Below are positions 44,401 through 55,492 of a stretch of DNA of 64,000 nt, piece by piece (positions within the stretch are counted from its first letter, which is position 1; each line of letters starts with the position of its first letter). The DNA is from Thinopyrum elongatum (lineage: Eukaryota; Streptophyta; Magnoliopsida; Poales; Poaceae), in contig CM022299.1 of the NCBI GenBank assembly GCA_011799875.1, positions 353,010,526 to 353,074,525 on the forward strand, in the 5' to 3' direction. Below the pieces are notes generated by a model. That model saw only the letters and a program-made list of their open reading frames with translations, ran no database searches and was not told the DNA's origin. The position numbers and the translations under genes are program-made.

Positions 44401-45351
44401 AAAAGGAATGAAAATTTAGTTCTTCAAAACTAATTTATGTGTGATACAGATGAACTAAACTTTGATGTTAGACAACCGCATGACAGGAGGATGTAATATG
44501 TACGAAAAACAGGACGGCATGAGATAATCAGACCTATGATGTGTAAAGTAAGCAGAAGGCATTTCAATAAATTAGAAGCAATGCAATGGAAGGTAGACAC
44601 CATATGAAAGATGCTACAAATACCACTTTGCCAAGTTAACAGTGTCTCGTCATAACTGACATTTAAAAAAATGTGAAGTAGTACAAGAAATAAATCATAT
44701 GCAAGATGCAAACAACATCACACTACCAAGTTAAAGGTGTCCCGTCATAAGTGATTGATGTAGGTTAGACACGAACAATACTTCGATGTTAGAACATGTA
44801 ATACATTGCAAATCAACTAATTGTTTGCAAAATACCACCTCCTCCTGTATCTACTATTGGTTTCCTAAAAATCAACCAAAAGCAAGGGTATCCTTCATTG
44901 CACATCTTCTGAAAAGATAAGGGCTCGGTATCGGCTCAATCGAACAAGCTGAGGTATATAGGGAATAGTAGAACATATTGATTATCCTATTGGATTGGTT
45001 CCGCTCAGTCGAGATATGATGACTCAATGGGCATTGAGAGTTGAGATGAAATGCACTATCGTTATGCTTTGAGGTGAAGAGATTTCGATTTATATATTAT
45101 TGATGCCATGTCACTGGTACAACGAGGTGCTATACAAACGGTTTTTAACCCCTTTCCGCGACGGCGTTTTGAACCGTCGCCTAGTGAGTGACTGCGATAG
45201 GGGGTCCTTCCCACATGACCCAGAAACCGTTGGGGATAGGCCCTCCTGGTACACACGCTCGGCAAAATGAGGCCGTGTGCGACAGGCGAGCGATCAAATA
45301 CAGTTATACGTACAACTGTGCTAAAAAAATACAATTATACAGGCCAAATCA

Positions 45352-45567
45352 TTTTCGGTCGTAAGTACATCCCACACAGTCAGTCCCGGCTAAACGTTTC
45401 CATTCGTATGTACATTCCACACAGTCAATCCAAGGAATACGTTTCCGTTATGTATATCCCACACAGTTAATCCAAGAAGTATGTTTCTGTTCGTATATAC
45501 ATCCCACACAGTCACTCCAAGGAAAACGTTTCCGTTCGCAGGTACATCACACACAATTTCCCCCATT
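45352..45567. repeat. tandem repeat, 5 copies of about 44 bp
   Basis: Units contain CGTTTCCGTTCGTATGTACA then TCCCACACAGTCAATCCAAG with variation. The copies are diverged but keep the order. Confidence 0.8.
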
Positions 45568-46740
45568 AAATCGTTTGTAATAGCGTTGCCATTGCACACG
45601 ATATTAACAATTTTATTGTTTGCGTTATTGAATGCATCACACATGGTGCGTAGAAGAAACTGTGTGGCAAAGGCTGTCCATCACACACACTTTTTATGTG
45701 CTAAACATTTGAGCAAGGTGGCCTAACGCAAACAGTTTTCAAGAGGATGTCGTGTGTGATTGTCCATTGATCCAACACAGTTTATTCCTAGAAACTGTGT
45801 GCGTTGCCTGAGGTCATCGCCCATGGTGTTTTCTCAATAACCGTTTGCAATAGAAAAACCCAATTAGCAGGCTAATTGCCCTATTATTAATAATCCATTT
45901 ATTAATCTAATTGATATTTCATATTAAGCACACAATATATTTCATTTTCATATTAAGGAAGTAGGATTTCATAATTGAAATACATCAGAGTACAACATCA
46001 TATAGCTTCAGCACTCAGCTACCCCATTACACAACTGCACCAGCACCAAGTTTCACATGCAACATCTATAACCTTTCGAAATTAGCATCATAGACGGTAC
46101 ATAGACAGATGGATCTCATTTGGAAAACTACTGAAGCGGAAGGCGAATATTGAGCCTTCATTGATGTTGAAGGTCTTTGCAACTTTAGGCCAGTGCCTGT
46201 CCATCCGTCGTCCTCTTCAGGAACACTTCAATATTGAACCGTGGGTGTTGTATGAATACTTTCCTCGCCTCTTGACCATACAGGTGGTTTGAGAGGTAAT
46301 CATCAGTGAACTGCTTTGGAAAGGCCTAAAAACAAGGATATGCATAAATATCTTCTCTAGATTTGAAATGGCGCAAAGGAATTAAAAAGACAAGGTATAG
46401 CAGTTAGTACCATCCTGTAGTGAACTGATGTCTTCTTCATTGTGGAGACAAAGATCTTGTTGTTTTTTGTCGCTAGTTTCTTTATCGTAACAATCTTTCT
46501 GAGTTTCTTGACTTGACTGATATTCATGGACAACTCATTTCCACATATGCAAAAAGGGTCAAACAGTGGGTCAAAACCTCTGACAACGGGACCTACATGT
46601 GCAAGACCAAATTGTTAAAAACCTAATATTTAAAAACAAGTGGAAAGGTGTGTTATGAACTGCAACATGCCTAATATTTAAAAACAAGCAAACATAGCCA
46701 TTCAAACTTGTATTGTGCAGGTCTAAGTACACTAGTTATT

Positions 46741-47186
46741 GGCCCTGTTTGGATCCATGAGTTAGAGTTAGTTTGAGCTAGTTTGGGCTCAAATAGCCCT
46801 AAAGTATCCAAACATGAGGGCTAGTTTGAGCTAGTTGCGTCAAGCCCACCCAAAACAACTATCCCACCCAAGAGGTGCTGATTGGGGCTAGTTCTCCTAG
46901 TGCATTTATTGTCAATCTAACACTGTCATCCAAACACCTCTTTGGCTAGAGTTAGTTCAAGGTTAGTCATTGTTGAGTATCATTGTTATTTAGGAAACGT
47001 AGGGTAGCGTAGGATTTATTCTACCTTGACTTGTACTCCAAGATGACCATGTACTCTTATATATATGCCCACGAGGCTCAAGCAATACAATCAACTATTC
47101 CACCAATCTCTCTCTCTCCCTTTTAACTGTCATGAGATAGAAACTAACTCTAACCTCTAGCTAAGTTAGAGTATCCAAACAGTGCC
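46741..47186. mobile_element. Tourist/Harbinger-like MITE, interrupted by a solo LTR
   Basis: Inverted ends GGCCCTGTTTGGAT and (right, reversed) GGCACTGTTTGGAT, flanked by ATT on each side (46738-46740 and 47187-47189). The interior repeats AGTTAGTTTGAGCTAGTTTG-like segments. The 3-bp target and terminal sequence suggest PIF/Harbinger type. Confidence 0.65.
46971..47129 (+). mobile_element. small solo LTR nested in the MITE
   Basis: 159 bp beginning TGTTGAGTATC and ending TTTTAACT, flanked by GTCAT on both sides (46966-46970 and 47130-47134). It contains TATATATATGCCC, a TATA-like element. A five-base duplication with a TG start indicates a solo LTR, perhaps of a small copia or TRIM family. 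The last base departs from CA. Confidence 0.65.
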
Positions 47187-47219
47187 ATTGTTAAATCAAA
47201 TGGAAAGACGTGTTAAATA

Positions 47220-47476
47220 CTCCCTCCGGTCCTTTTTACTCTGCATATAAGAATTGTCTGAAGTCAAACTTCATAAAGTTTGACCTTATTTATATGAAAA
47301 AATATCAATATCTACCATGCTAAAGTTATACAATATGAAAATTTAAGTCATGACACATGGACTGATATTTATTTCATATTCTGAATGTTGGTATTTTGTT
47401 CTATAAAGTTGGTCAAACTTTACGAGGCTTGACTTTAGACAAATCTTATGTGCGAACTAAAAAGATTCGGAGGGAG
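47220..47476. mobile_element. Stowaway-like MITE, 257 bp
   Basis: Ends CTCCCTCCGGTCCTTTTTA and the inverse AAAAAGATTCGGAGGGAG, flanked by TA (47218-47219 and 47477-47478). The interior has GTCAAACTT and its inverse, as in wheat Stowaway families. Confidence 0.9.
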
Positions 47477-47788
47477 TACAACATGCTTAACAGCAACCAA
47501 ATATAGTCATTCATAGAGCTATTGTTAAATTTGGCATTGATGAAATTGAACTGCACAGTTCATACTAGCACATATAGAACATCACACTGTTAATAGCTGA
47601 AATAAACAAGGCATACTACAAACAACCAAAGATGGCAATTGAAACTGGACATATGCTAACTACAAACAACTGAACAACCATAAACCATAGAAATAAACAA
47701 GGCATAATGCAAACAACCAAATGTAGCAATAAATACTGGACAGGTTCTCACTACAAAAGGGGTTCGAGAAAACAAATCATGGGTTTCC

Positions 47789-48163
47789 TCACTTGTCACA
47801 GATTGGTTCCTCCTCGAGGTCGCCGTCGATGAGGTCTGACTTGCCAGCTGAGGATCCCAAGCCAGCGTCGCAGAACGTGTCCTTCAGAAATGACAAAAGG
47901 GGCTCCATGGCGATGAAGGATGGCAAATTGTTCATAACGAGCCGCAGGAGATCAGCGGCAGGGCCATCGATGATATCGACGGCTGTCGAACCCGAAGGGT
48001 TGGGGGTGGGCAACTTAACCTGTGACATAACCCGCGTCAAGCCGTCGGTGTCGATGACCTTGATGTCGTAGCCGGCGACCGTGACATGACAGAATACTTT
48101 AGCCCGCTGATTGAAAGGCTCCATCCAGGTCCAGTCATCGTCGTCAGCTTCCTCGGTGGCCAC
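47789..48163 (-). CDS. hypothetical protein within the CACTA-like region
   Basis: 124 codons starting with GTG in this frame; the open frame extends upstream to about 48280 (ERRILSPATLPGELDKRTAQ) with no ATG, so the true start is upstream or lost by frameshift. It contains KVIDTDGLTRVMSQVKLPTP, VDIIDGPAADLLRLVMNNLP and an acidic end LEEEPICDK. I know this protein type only as repeat-associated hypotheticals in grasses. Function unknown; probably part of the mobile element. Confidence 0.45.
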   Translation of the reverse strand: MATEEADDDDWTWMEPFNQRAKVFCHVTVAGYDIKVIDTDGLTRVMSQVKLPTPNPSGSTAVDIIDGPAADLLRLVMNNLPSFIAMEPLLSFLKDTFCDAGLGSSAGKSDLIDGDLEEEPICDK

Positions 48164-49239
48164 CTCGTCGACGTTGGGCGAAGAGGCCGTGGTAAAGCTC
48201 TTTTGGGCCGTTCGCTTATCGAGCTCCCCGGGAAGCGTAGCCGGGCTTAGGATGCGACGCTCTGGAGTGGGGGAGGGGGTGGGGATGGGGATATGTGGGA
48301 AACGGGGCGTTTCGCAGGCGTCATCTAAGAAACTCAGGGCGACGAGGGTATGTATATAGGTGGTTAAACTGCACGGGCAGACCGGCAGAGGTTTATGATG
48401 GAGGCGGCGGCGACGACGACCTCGCTAGGTTTCGAGCGAGGGAAGGGTGGTGTGTATGTGTGTGAGCGGGGGATTTGGGGTGAGCGAAGTATTTGGGGGG
48501 TGTGTGTGTAGAGGGGGTCCAAGGAGGTGTTTGAGGAAATGCCGCAGGTACTGAAAATTTTACTAGGCGGGAGTAAAATGGCGGGGCTACCAAAAATTTG
48601 GACCAAGGGATCGAAGCAGAGCGGGGCGGGAGTAATGAACATCACACACGGTTAAAACATAATAGTCGTGTGCTATCAAACTGAAAACCACTCTAGCCGA
48701 GCAGATATTTTTGAGATTGCGAGGGATGCAGGCGGGAGTAAAATGCCGGGGCTCCAGTTCAAAAAAAAAACCGGGGCTACTGAAAATTTGGATCAACTGA
48801 TTGAAGCAGAGCGGGAGTAACAGACATCGCACACGGTCCACACATACGAATCGTGTTCTATCAAATACAAAAACCCTCTACGCGGGTAGATATTTTCGAG
48901 ATTATGAGGCAGTAGATATTTTCAAGAGCGGGAGGCAAGCCTCGTGAAGCCCAATCTACTGTGCTGATGTGAGTGACTGCGGGGGCACGGGCGTGGCACA
49001 CAGGTAGTCTGACCGAACCGTGTCTGTTGCATACCCAATCGCAGACGGTTTCTGCATCCAACTCGTGTGCTGTTTATAAATTTGGCAAAAAGAATAACTC
49101 GGGAAAGGGTCAGAACACGAACACACTTGCATGTGGACCAATATATGTATGAAAAGGGTGGTTTGATGTTTGAATGCCCAATGCACAACTTTGATGTGGT
49201 ACCTATCGCACAAAGCGCACAATATTGCTAGTCAGCCAC

Positions 49240-49712
49240 TGTTGGTGTCAAAACCGGCAGATCTCGGGTAGGGGGGCCCAAGCTGTGCATCTAAGGATCG
49301 ATGGTAACAATGGATAATGGGGACACGATGTTTACCCAAGTTCGGGCCCTCTTAATGGAGGTAAAACCCTACGTCCTGCTTGATTGTATTCGATGAGTAT
49401 AGGGGTTACAAGAGTTGATCTACCTCGAGATCGTAATGGCTAAACCCTAGCTGTCTAGCCTATGATTATTCTGATGGCCTCTACGGACTAAACCCTCCGG
49501 TTTATATACACACTGGAGGGGCCTAGGGTTGTACAAAGTCGGTTTACAAAGGAAGGAAAGAGTACATCCGGACACCAAACTTGCCATCCACGCATACAGG
49601 AGTCCCACCCGGACACGGGGGACAGTCTTCTGCTGTATCTTCATGGCCCATCAGTCCAGCCCATATCGAATAGACCGGACACCCGAGGACCCCCTAATCC
49701 AGGACTCCCTCA
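49240..49712 (-). repeat. 3' LTR of element E
   Basis: 473 bp, plus-strand edges TGTTGGTGTC...CTCCCTCA. TATA-like GTATATAAAC on the minus strand at about 49501-49510. The polypurine tract (GTTTGGGGGGCTAC on the minus strand) adjoins at 49713-49726. Confidence 0.92.
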
Positions 49713-49940
49713 GTAGCCCCCCAAACTTGCCTTCAATGACGATATAGTATCCGGCTTATGTCTTCGGCTTTGCAAGGCAGGTTCTTCATCATACTCCGGA
49801 TTGACAACAGTCCGGTTTTGACCTCCATGTTCTGCCTTTATGATTCCTCCATGTCGTCGCCTCGATTTCCACGCATCGAGCGAATGTGAACAGTCCATAA
49901 TTTTTTACAAATAAGCCCCTTATCATGCAAGGGCGGTATC

Positions 49941-49947
49941 TATATAA
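49941..49947 (+). promoter_or_regulatory. TATA box of the antisense gene in element E
   Basis: GTATCTATATAAGGAGG lies 78 bases before the ATG at 50019, on the strand opposite gag-pol. The interval then has the A-rich look of a plant leader (GCAAAAAGCATCAAAGC). Confidence 0.6.
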
Positions 49948-50018
49948 GGAGGCTAGATCTCCTAATGCCATCCCATATCGCGCAAAAAGCATCAAAGCAA
50001 ACCACGAAAAATCAAAAC

Positions 50019-52647
50019 ATGGCGAGCGCTCCTGGCTCTTCCTCGCGCCCTCATGGCCCTCAAACGGGTGATTGGTGAAGCTGCTCAGTGTCTCACCTTC
50101 AGCTGAATCGACTTCAGACACAGGGATATCTCCCTCCCGCAGATCTAGTCTCCGTGCGGGCGGGATTGGCCTCGATTGGCAATGATGTGCTAGCAGAGAA
50201 CTTCCCCAATCCCAACAAGGAGGAGAGGGTGTGCTTCATCTTGTTTCTTCTGAGGGGCTTAGGATTCCCGATCCACCCCTTCCTCTGAGGTCTATTGGAA
50301 TTCTATGGGATCCAGCTGCACAACCTCACACCAGGTTCTATTCTGCACATTTCTAGTTTTGTCGCTCTCTGCGAACTATTCTTAGGTTGCGAGGCTCATT
50401 TCGAACTATGGAGAAAGTTCTTCTGCCTCGTCCCTCGTCATCAAGGAGGTTCTATATTTAAAGTGGGTGGCGCCGAAGTATGGCGCATAGCCGGATCAGG
50501 TTACCTCGTCGGAACTCCCAAGAAGGCATCCAAAGAATGGGCTTCGGAATGGTTTTATATCGAGGATGTTCCCCTTCCGGACCCAGTTCGACGTGGACTT
50601 CCCGAATTCTCCAGTGCTCCTTTAAAGAAATGCCTCAACTGGCGCCCCTGGAGCCCCAAAGAAGAAAACAGTGCGGAAGTAAAGAGGTTGGTCAGCAAGG
50701 TCAGGTTACTTGCCCATTCCGTACTCTCGATAATCGAAGTCATGGCTATCGCGATAAAGCGATGCATCCAGCCCCTTCAGTCTAGAGTGACCCCTTTATG
50801 GTGTTACAATGAAGAGGACGATGCATCTCACTATAGGCGCGAGGGCCCGGATACCCCCGCCGCTCTGGCCGCCATTCTGGCAGATCTTTATAAGGGGGAG
50901 AAAGAAGAATTCCTCTGTTTAAATTGTCGGGAAGGTTTCTCCATGTATAACCCTATTGAATGGGTGAGTTTTTTGATTATCAGCATTGTCCTACCTCATT
51001 ATCGAGGCATACTAATCGCATTGTTCTGGTCGTCTTTAAAACAGACATGGAGGAAGGTCGTCGAAAATGTGCACTGCCCCTCCCCACAACCAGAGGACTA
51101 TGCTTGCCACGAAGATCCCGGCCTCTGCGAGGATCCGGATATATTTATAGAGTTTGACGATGGAGTCTTTTATCAAGCAAGCCTTGACGGTTCGGAAGTG
51201 GCCATTACGGCCGACTACCCCGGCCTTCTCCGTTTCTCTAAGGTAAGTATTCGGAAATCATCCTCAGAAAGAGGAGTCCCCACTTGCACCTCACCCATCA
51301 CACTGAATCGTGCTTTATAGGATCGGTGCTCGGTGAGCCGTACTCCATCGAGGGCGGCCCCTAGGAAGGTAGCATCTGTGCAGGGTGAGCCTTCAAAACA
51401 AAAGGAAATCGGGAGCGCCGTCGAACCCCCTCCTTCATCAAAGAGGTATAACCTTTAATATATGCCTAGGCATAAAACCAGATTGTCATATTTCTCCTCC
51501 CATCTTATTCCAGGAGGAGCACATGGCGAACCGTGTCCAAAATCCCTGTTAGCCGATCATCAGCTAATCCGGTGTCGGGCTCATCAACCAGGACAAGAGT
51601 CAATACGGATGCAGTGCCAACTCATCCGCCTCATGAAGATTCGGATGACGTATCCATCACAAATTCTGAAGTAGAGAGCGTGATGAATCATCGACGACTG
51701 AAAGAGACCATGCGCACTCCAGTTTTTACGGAGCAAGAATTTAATGCCCTCAGCATCGTGGATGCATATATTCGAGCCGCCCGGGACGGACTTGCTAGAG
51801 TTGCCCACCTGTTTTCAAAAGATATGCAGGTAATGGTTTGTGTCAATTTAATAGATATATGCCAGTAGCCCCCGAGACTTGAAGCAGTTTAGGCCAACCG
51901 ATTTAAGGATCGTTATGACTGCAGGTCCTCAAAGAGAAGAACAACACACTGTCCCAGGAGCTTGAAACGAGCCGGACAAAGCTAAATGCCGCCAACACAG
52001 AGCTAGAAGAACTGAAGAAGGTCACGATGACCATTGATCAAAAGAACAAACTGGAGGAGGAAAATGATAAGCAAGCCGAAGAGATAAAGAGCTTAAAGGC
52101 TCAATTATCGGACGCTTAAAAAGATAATAAAAAGTTAAAAGGCGGCATATTCAGTATGACCTTTGAACCATCCAAGTTACTCATATTATCCCGTAATTCG
52201 GAGTGTTATAATGCTGCTCTTGCAGGTCTGTTAACCGGGCGTCATGAAGAAGAAGTATCCGGATTCCGAGGCAACATTTTAAAAGAGCTGTCCGTAGTGC
52301 ATGAGCGAGCCCGGAAAGCCATGAGAAGTATGGCCAAGGCCTTATGGCCATCCGATGCCCCTCCAGAAAGTATGGAGGGGTTGGCAAACCTGTTCAAAGG
52401 TGCCCAGCACCGTTTTGAGCTATGGAAGACGTCAGCATGCCGGGAAGGTGCACGAGAGGCATGGGCAATGGTGAAGACGCGCTACACCGGGCTTGATCCG
52501 AATCGTATGGCCCGAGTTGGACCGCAGGGACCAGACAGAAAAGAGATTCCCATGAACTTGGTATATGACCAAGTGATGATAGCTGCGAAATATTCGCAAG
52601 AAGACTGTAGCTTAAGCAGTCTTATAGATGACATAGATAAAGAGTAG
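50019..52647 (+). pseudogene. antisense extra gene of element E: six-exon 'putative gypsy type transposon' (Transposase_28-like) protein
   Basis: Exons 50019-50963, 51045-51242, 51321-51445, 51514-51829, 51925-52153 and 52226-52647 have GT-AG introns and consistent phases, 744 codons in all if stops are ignored. The first exon carries YGIQLHNLTPGSILHISSFV and FFCLVPRHQGGS, matching the family Pfam calls 'putative gypsy type transposon' (PF04195, from memory). Exons 3-4 are Ser/Arg-rich. Exon 5 is coiled coil (LKEKNNTLSQELETSRTKL; MTIDQKNKLEEENDKQAEE). Exon 6 is helical (VVHERARKAMRSMAKALWP). In-frame stops: TGA 50076, TGA 50286 and TAA 52117, so this copy is inactive. It lies antisense to gag-pol; biochemical function is unknown. 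Confidence 0.8.
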
Positions 52648-53465
52648 GCGTTCGATTCAATGTATCAATGTACTTTATCATCGAACTTATCTCCAACCGA
52701 ACTTGTCAAAAATTTGTCATCGCAGGCCTTCGGCTTCAACCTCCAAACCAAGAAGTTGGAGTGTTTCCGGATACCATGTTAGAATGTAATAAACATTCAT
52801 TATGTTCGGAAACCAGGCAATCCGGTCATGTTGCTCGAACAGACAAAATTTGTTCGGGGAGTTATGTTATATTACTTTTTAATGTAAGAAACATCTTCCA
52901 GGGAAAATAGTTCCGTTAAGGGTTCCTTTCCTTGGGTCAACACGCTTAAGTATGCATGCCTAGGCTTTGATCCGAGTTACGGGCAGCCTATCTCGTATTT
53001 GTTAGAAGAATTACACAAATGTAAATAATCTGTCGTTGCTTGCCGACCAATTATTCCCTTAAGAACTCTAGCTTTCAGCTTCACCCGTCTAAGGTACAGA
53101 TCTGGAGTACCCGGTTGTAACAATCACAGAGGTGCTCCCTTTACACCCTAGCCGAACAATCGAGAACATAGGGTATAAACACAGGAGCGAGGCAACCCGG
53201 CTTGGCAAAAACTTAAGTCATAGTGGTGCATATAATGGCAAAAGATGTATAGAACAAATGACGTAAACAATGTAAGCAACAAGCTTTCAGTAATAAGCTT
53301 CATCAAAGAAGCCCCCAGTTATAGTGGGGTGTATACATTTAAAGATGTGTACCCCTAACAGTTCGGTAGATCCGAACATACCCTAGGAGAAAAGAAGGAA
53401 AAAATAAAAAAGAAGAGGAGAAAAAAGGAACCTAATTGAAAAAAAGAAAAAAGGATGCGACCGAA
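52648..53465. other. spacer between antisense gene and integrase in element E
   Basis: Likely 3' UTR of the plus-strand gene followed by AT-rich non-coding DNA (purine-rich near 53390-53460). No domain-bearing frame was found. Confidence 0.5.
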
Positions 53466-54224
53466 CTATCCGTAGAATCGTCGGAGCCGAGCAGCGTTCC
53501 ATGGATTTGGCTCAAGGCGATTATCCGATGCATTACGAAGGCGATAGGCTCCTCCTGTGAGAACTTCATCTATGATGAAGGGGCCCTCCCATCTCGGTTT
53601 GAGCTTATCCTTCTTCTTCTCCGGGAGACGCAAGACGAGTTCGCCAACATTATAAGTCTTGGCCCGCACTTCTCTCCTTTGGTATCGCCTGGCCTGTTGT
53701 TGATAAAGTGCGGAACGGGCTTGTGCAATATCACGCTCCTCTTCGAGACCGTCTAGATCGTCCTGCTGATCGAGCTTGGCTTCTCGCTCTTCGTACATGC
53801 GCACTCGAGGTGAGTCATGAATAATGTCGCAGCACAGGACAGCTTCCGCGCCGTACACCATGAAGAAAGGTGTATATCCGGTTGTCTGGTTAGGTGTAGT
53901 TCGCAACCCCCAGAGCACGGAATCGAGTTCCTCAACCTAGTGTTTATCTGACTCCCGTAGGGAGCGCACCAGTCGGGGTTTGATGCCGCTCATTATCAGG
54001 CCATTGGCCCGTTCAACCTAACCGTTTATTTGAGGGTGGTAGACGGATGCATAGTCGAGTTTAATGCCCAATTTAGCACACCAGTTTTTCACCTCATCAG
54101 CTGTGAAATTGGAGCCATTGTCAGTGATGATACTGTGCGGGACACCATAGCAGTGTACCACGCTGGATATAAAGTCAATCACTGGTCCTGCTTCAGCCGT
54201 TTTACTAGTTTTGCCTCTATCCAC
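53466..54224 (-). pseudogene. element E integrase core end and C-terminal part
   Basis: 54224-54018 has the second core Asp in SIITDNGSNFTADEV and ends at a stop (HPQING then TAG), immediately before VERANG, which holds the core Glu. 53918-53466 continues with YGAEAVLCCDI, coiled-coil-like LDQQDDLDGLEEERDIAQAR and KPRWEGPFIIDEVLTGGAYR. Further stops lie near 53938. Confidence 0.85.
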
Positions 54225-55336
54225 TTAGTGAATTTATCCACCATAACCAGTAAATATTTCTTTTTATGGCTTACCCCTTTAAGGGGTCCGACCATATCGA
54301 GCCCCCAGACCACGAAGGGCCAAGTAATGGGGATTGTTCTTAAGGCGGTGGGAGGCATATGACTTTGATTGGCGAAAAGCTGACATCCCACACAACGGTG
54401 GACAAGGGCTTGTGCATCTGCTTGGGCCGTTGGCCAGAAAAAACCTGTTCGGAAAGCTTTGCTTACGAGGGCCCGAGCTGCGGCGTGATGGCCGCCCAGA
54501 CCAGCATGTATTTCAGCTAAGAGTTGCTGTCCCTCCTCTTCGGAGATACACCTTTGGAGAACTCCGGTAGTGCTTTTCTTGTACAGTTCACCTTCGTGAA
54601 CTTTGTAGGCTTTAGAACGCCGAACTATGCGACGGGCCTCATTTTGATCATCAGGAAGCTCCTGCCTGTTAAGGTAGGCTAGGAAGGGTTCAGTCCCTGG
54701 AGCAATAACGGCCATAATCTCATGAGTAGAGGGTGTTATTTCGGTATCCGAACCCCCAATGATACCTGTATCATGTTCGGCTGATGGGGGTGTGATAAGG
54801 TCCGTACTTGCGTCTCCGCTCTCGTCCTGCCATACCACGGATGGCTTGAAGAGCCTTTCCACGAAGGTATTAGGCAGGACGGGGTCGCGCTTGGCGCCCA
54901 TGCGAGTGAGTATATCCGCTTCCTGGTTACTGTCTCTAGCGACGTGATGAAATTCGAGCCCCTCGAACCGAGCTGATATTTTTAATACGACGTTTCGATA
55001 TGCCACCATTTTTGGATCTTTTGCATCGAACTCTCCATTTACCTGAGATATTGCGAGGTTCGAATCACCATGCACCTCTAGGCGTTGTATGCCCATGGAG
55101 ACAGCCATGCGGAGACCATGTAGAAGTGCCTCATATTCGGCTACGTTATTGGAGTCCGTATACATGATTTGCAGCACGTAGCGGACTGTGTCCCCCGTAG
55201 GGGATGTCAAGATGACGCCAGCCCCCAGTCCGGCTAGCATTTTAGAGCCGTTGAAGTACATGATCCAGTTGGAGTAGGAACTGTACTCTTTAGGGAGCTC
55301 GGCTTCCGTCCACTCTGCGATGAAGTCGGCCAGCAC
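54179..55336 (-). pseudogene. element E second RNase H and integrase N-terminal part
   Basis: The frame opens with LADFIAEWTEAELPKE, then the Tat-type RNase H blocks WIMYFNGSKMLAGLGAGVIL, NVAEYEALLHGLRMAVSMGI, EVHGDSNLAISQ and RDSNQEADILTRMG. The catalytic D of the usual YFDGS is N here (YFNGS). The integrase zinc finger GGHHAAARALVSKAF and HRCVGCQLFANQ is intact, followed by WGLDMVGPLKGV with the first core Asp. It ends in a frameshift near 54185. Confidence 0.87.
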
Positions 55337-55492
55337 CTAAGATTTAATAGCTCGGTGTGGCTTGTATGTTATTTCAAATGGTAAGAGCTCAATGGCCCAT
55401 TTAGCTATGCGGCCAGTGGCGTTCCTGTTATTTATAATGTCGTTAAGTGGTACTTCAGATGCCACCGTGATCGAACACTCTTGAAAATAGTG

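Larger units (their letters stand above)
45112..49075. mobile_element. second CACTA-like element, right end unresolved
   Basis: Starts CACTGGTAC at 45112, followed by repeats of CACACAGT and AAACGGTTT-like motifs in direct and inverted form. Matching motifs (TCGCACACGG, TCGCAGACGGTTTCTGC) recur on the right at 48640-49075. Such repeated subterminal motifs are typical of CACTA elements. No transposase is visible and no right terminus was found. It contains a hypothetical gene (47789-48163) and nested MITEs. Confidence 0.45.

Noticed and set aside
45352..45567. CRISPR-like array
   Set aside because: Units are diverged tandem copies with no unique spacers, in plant transposon DNA.
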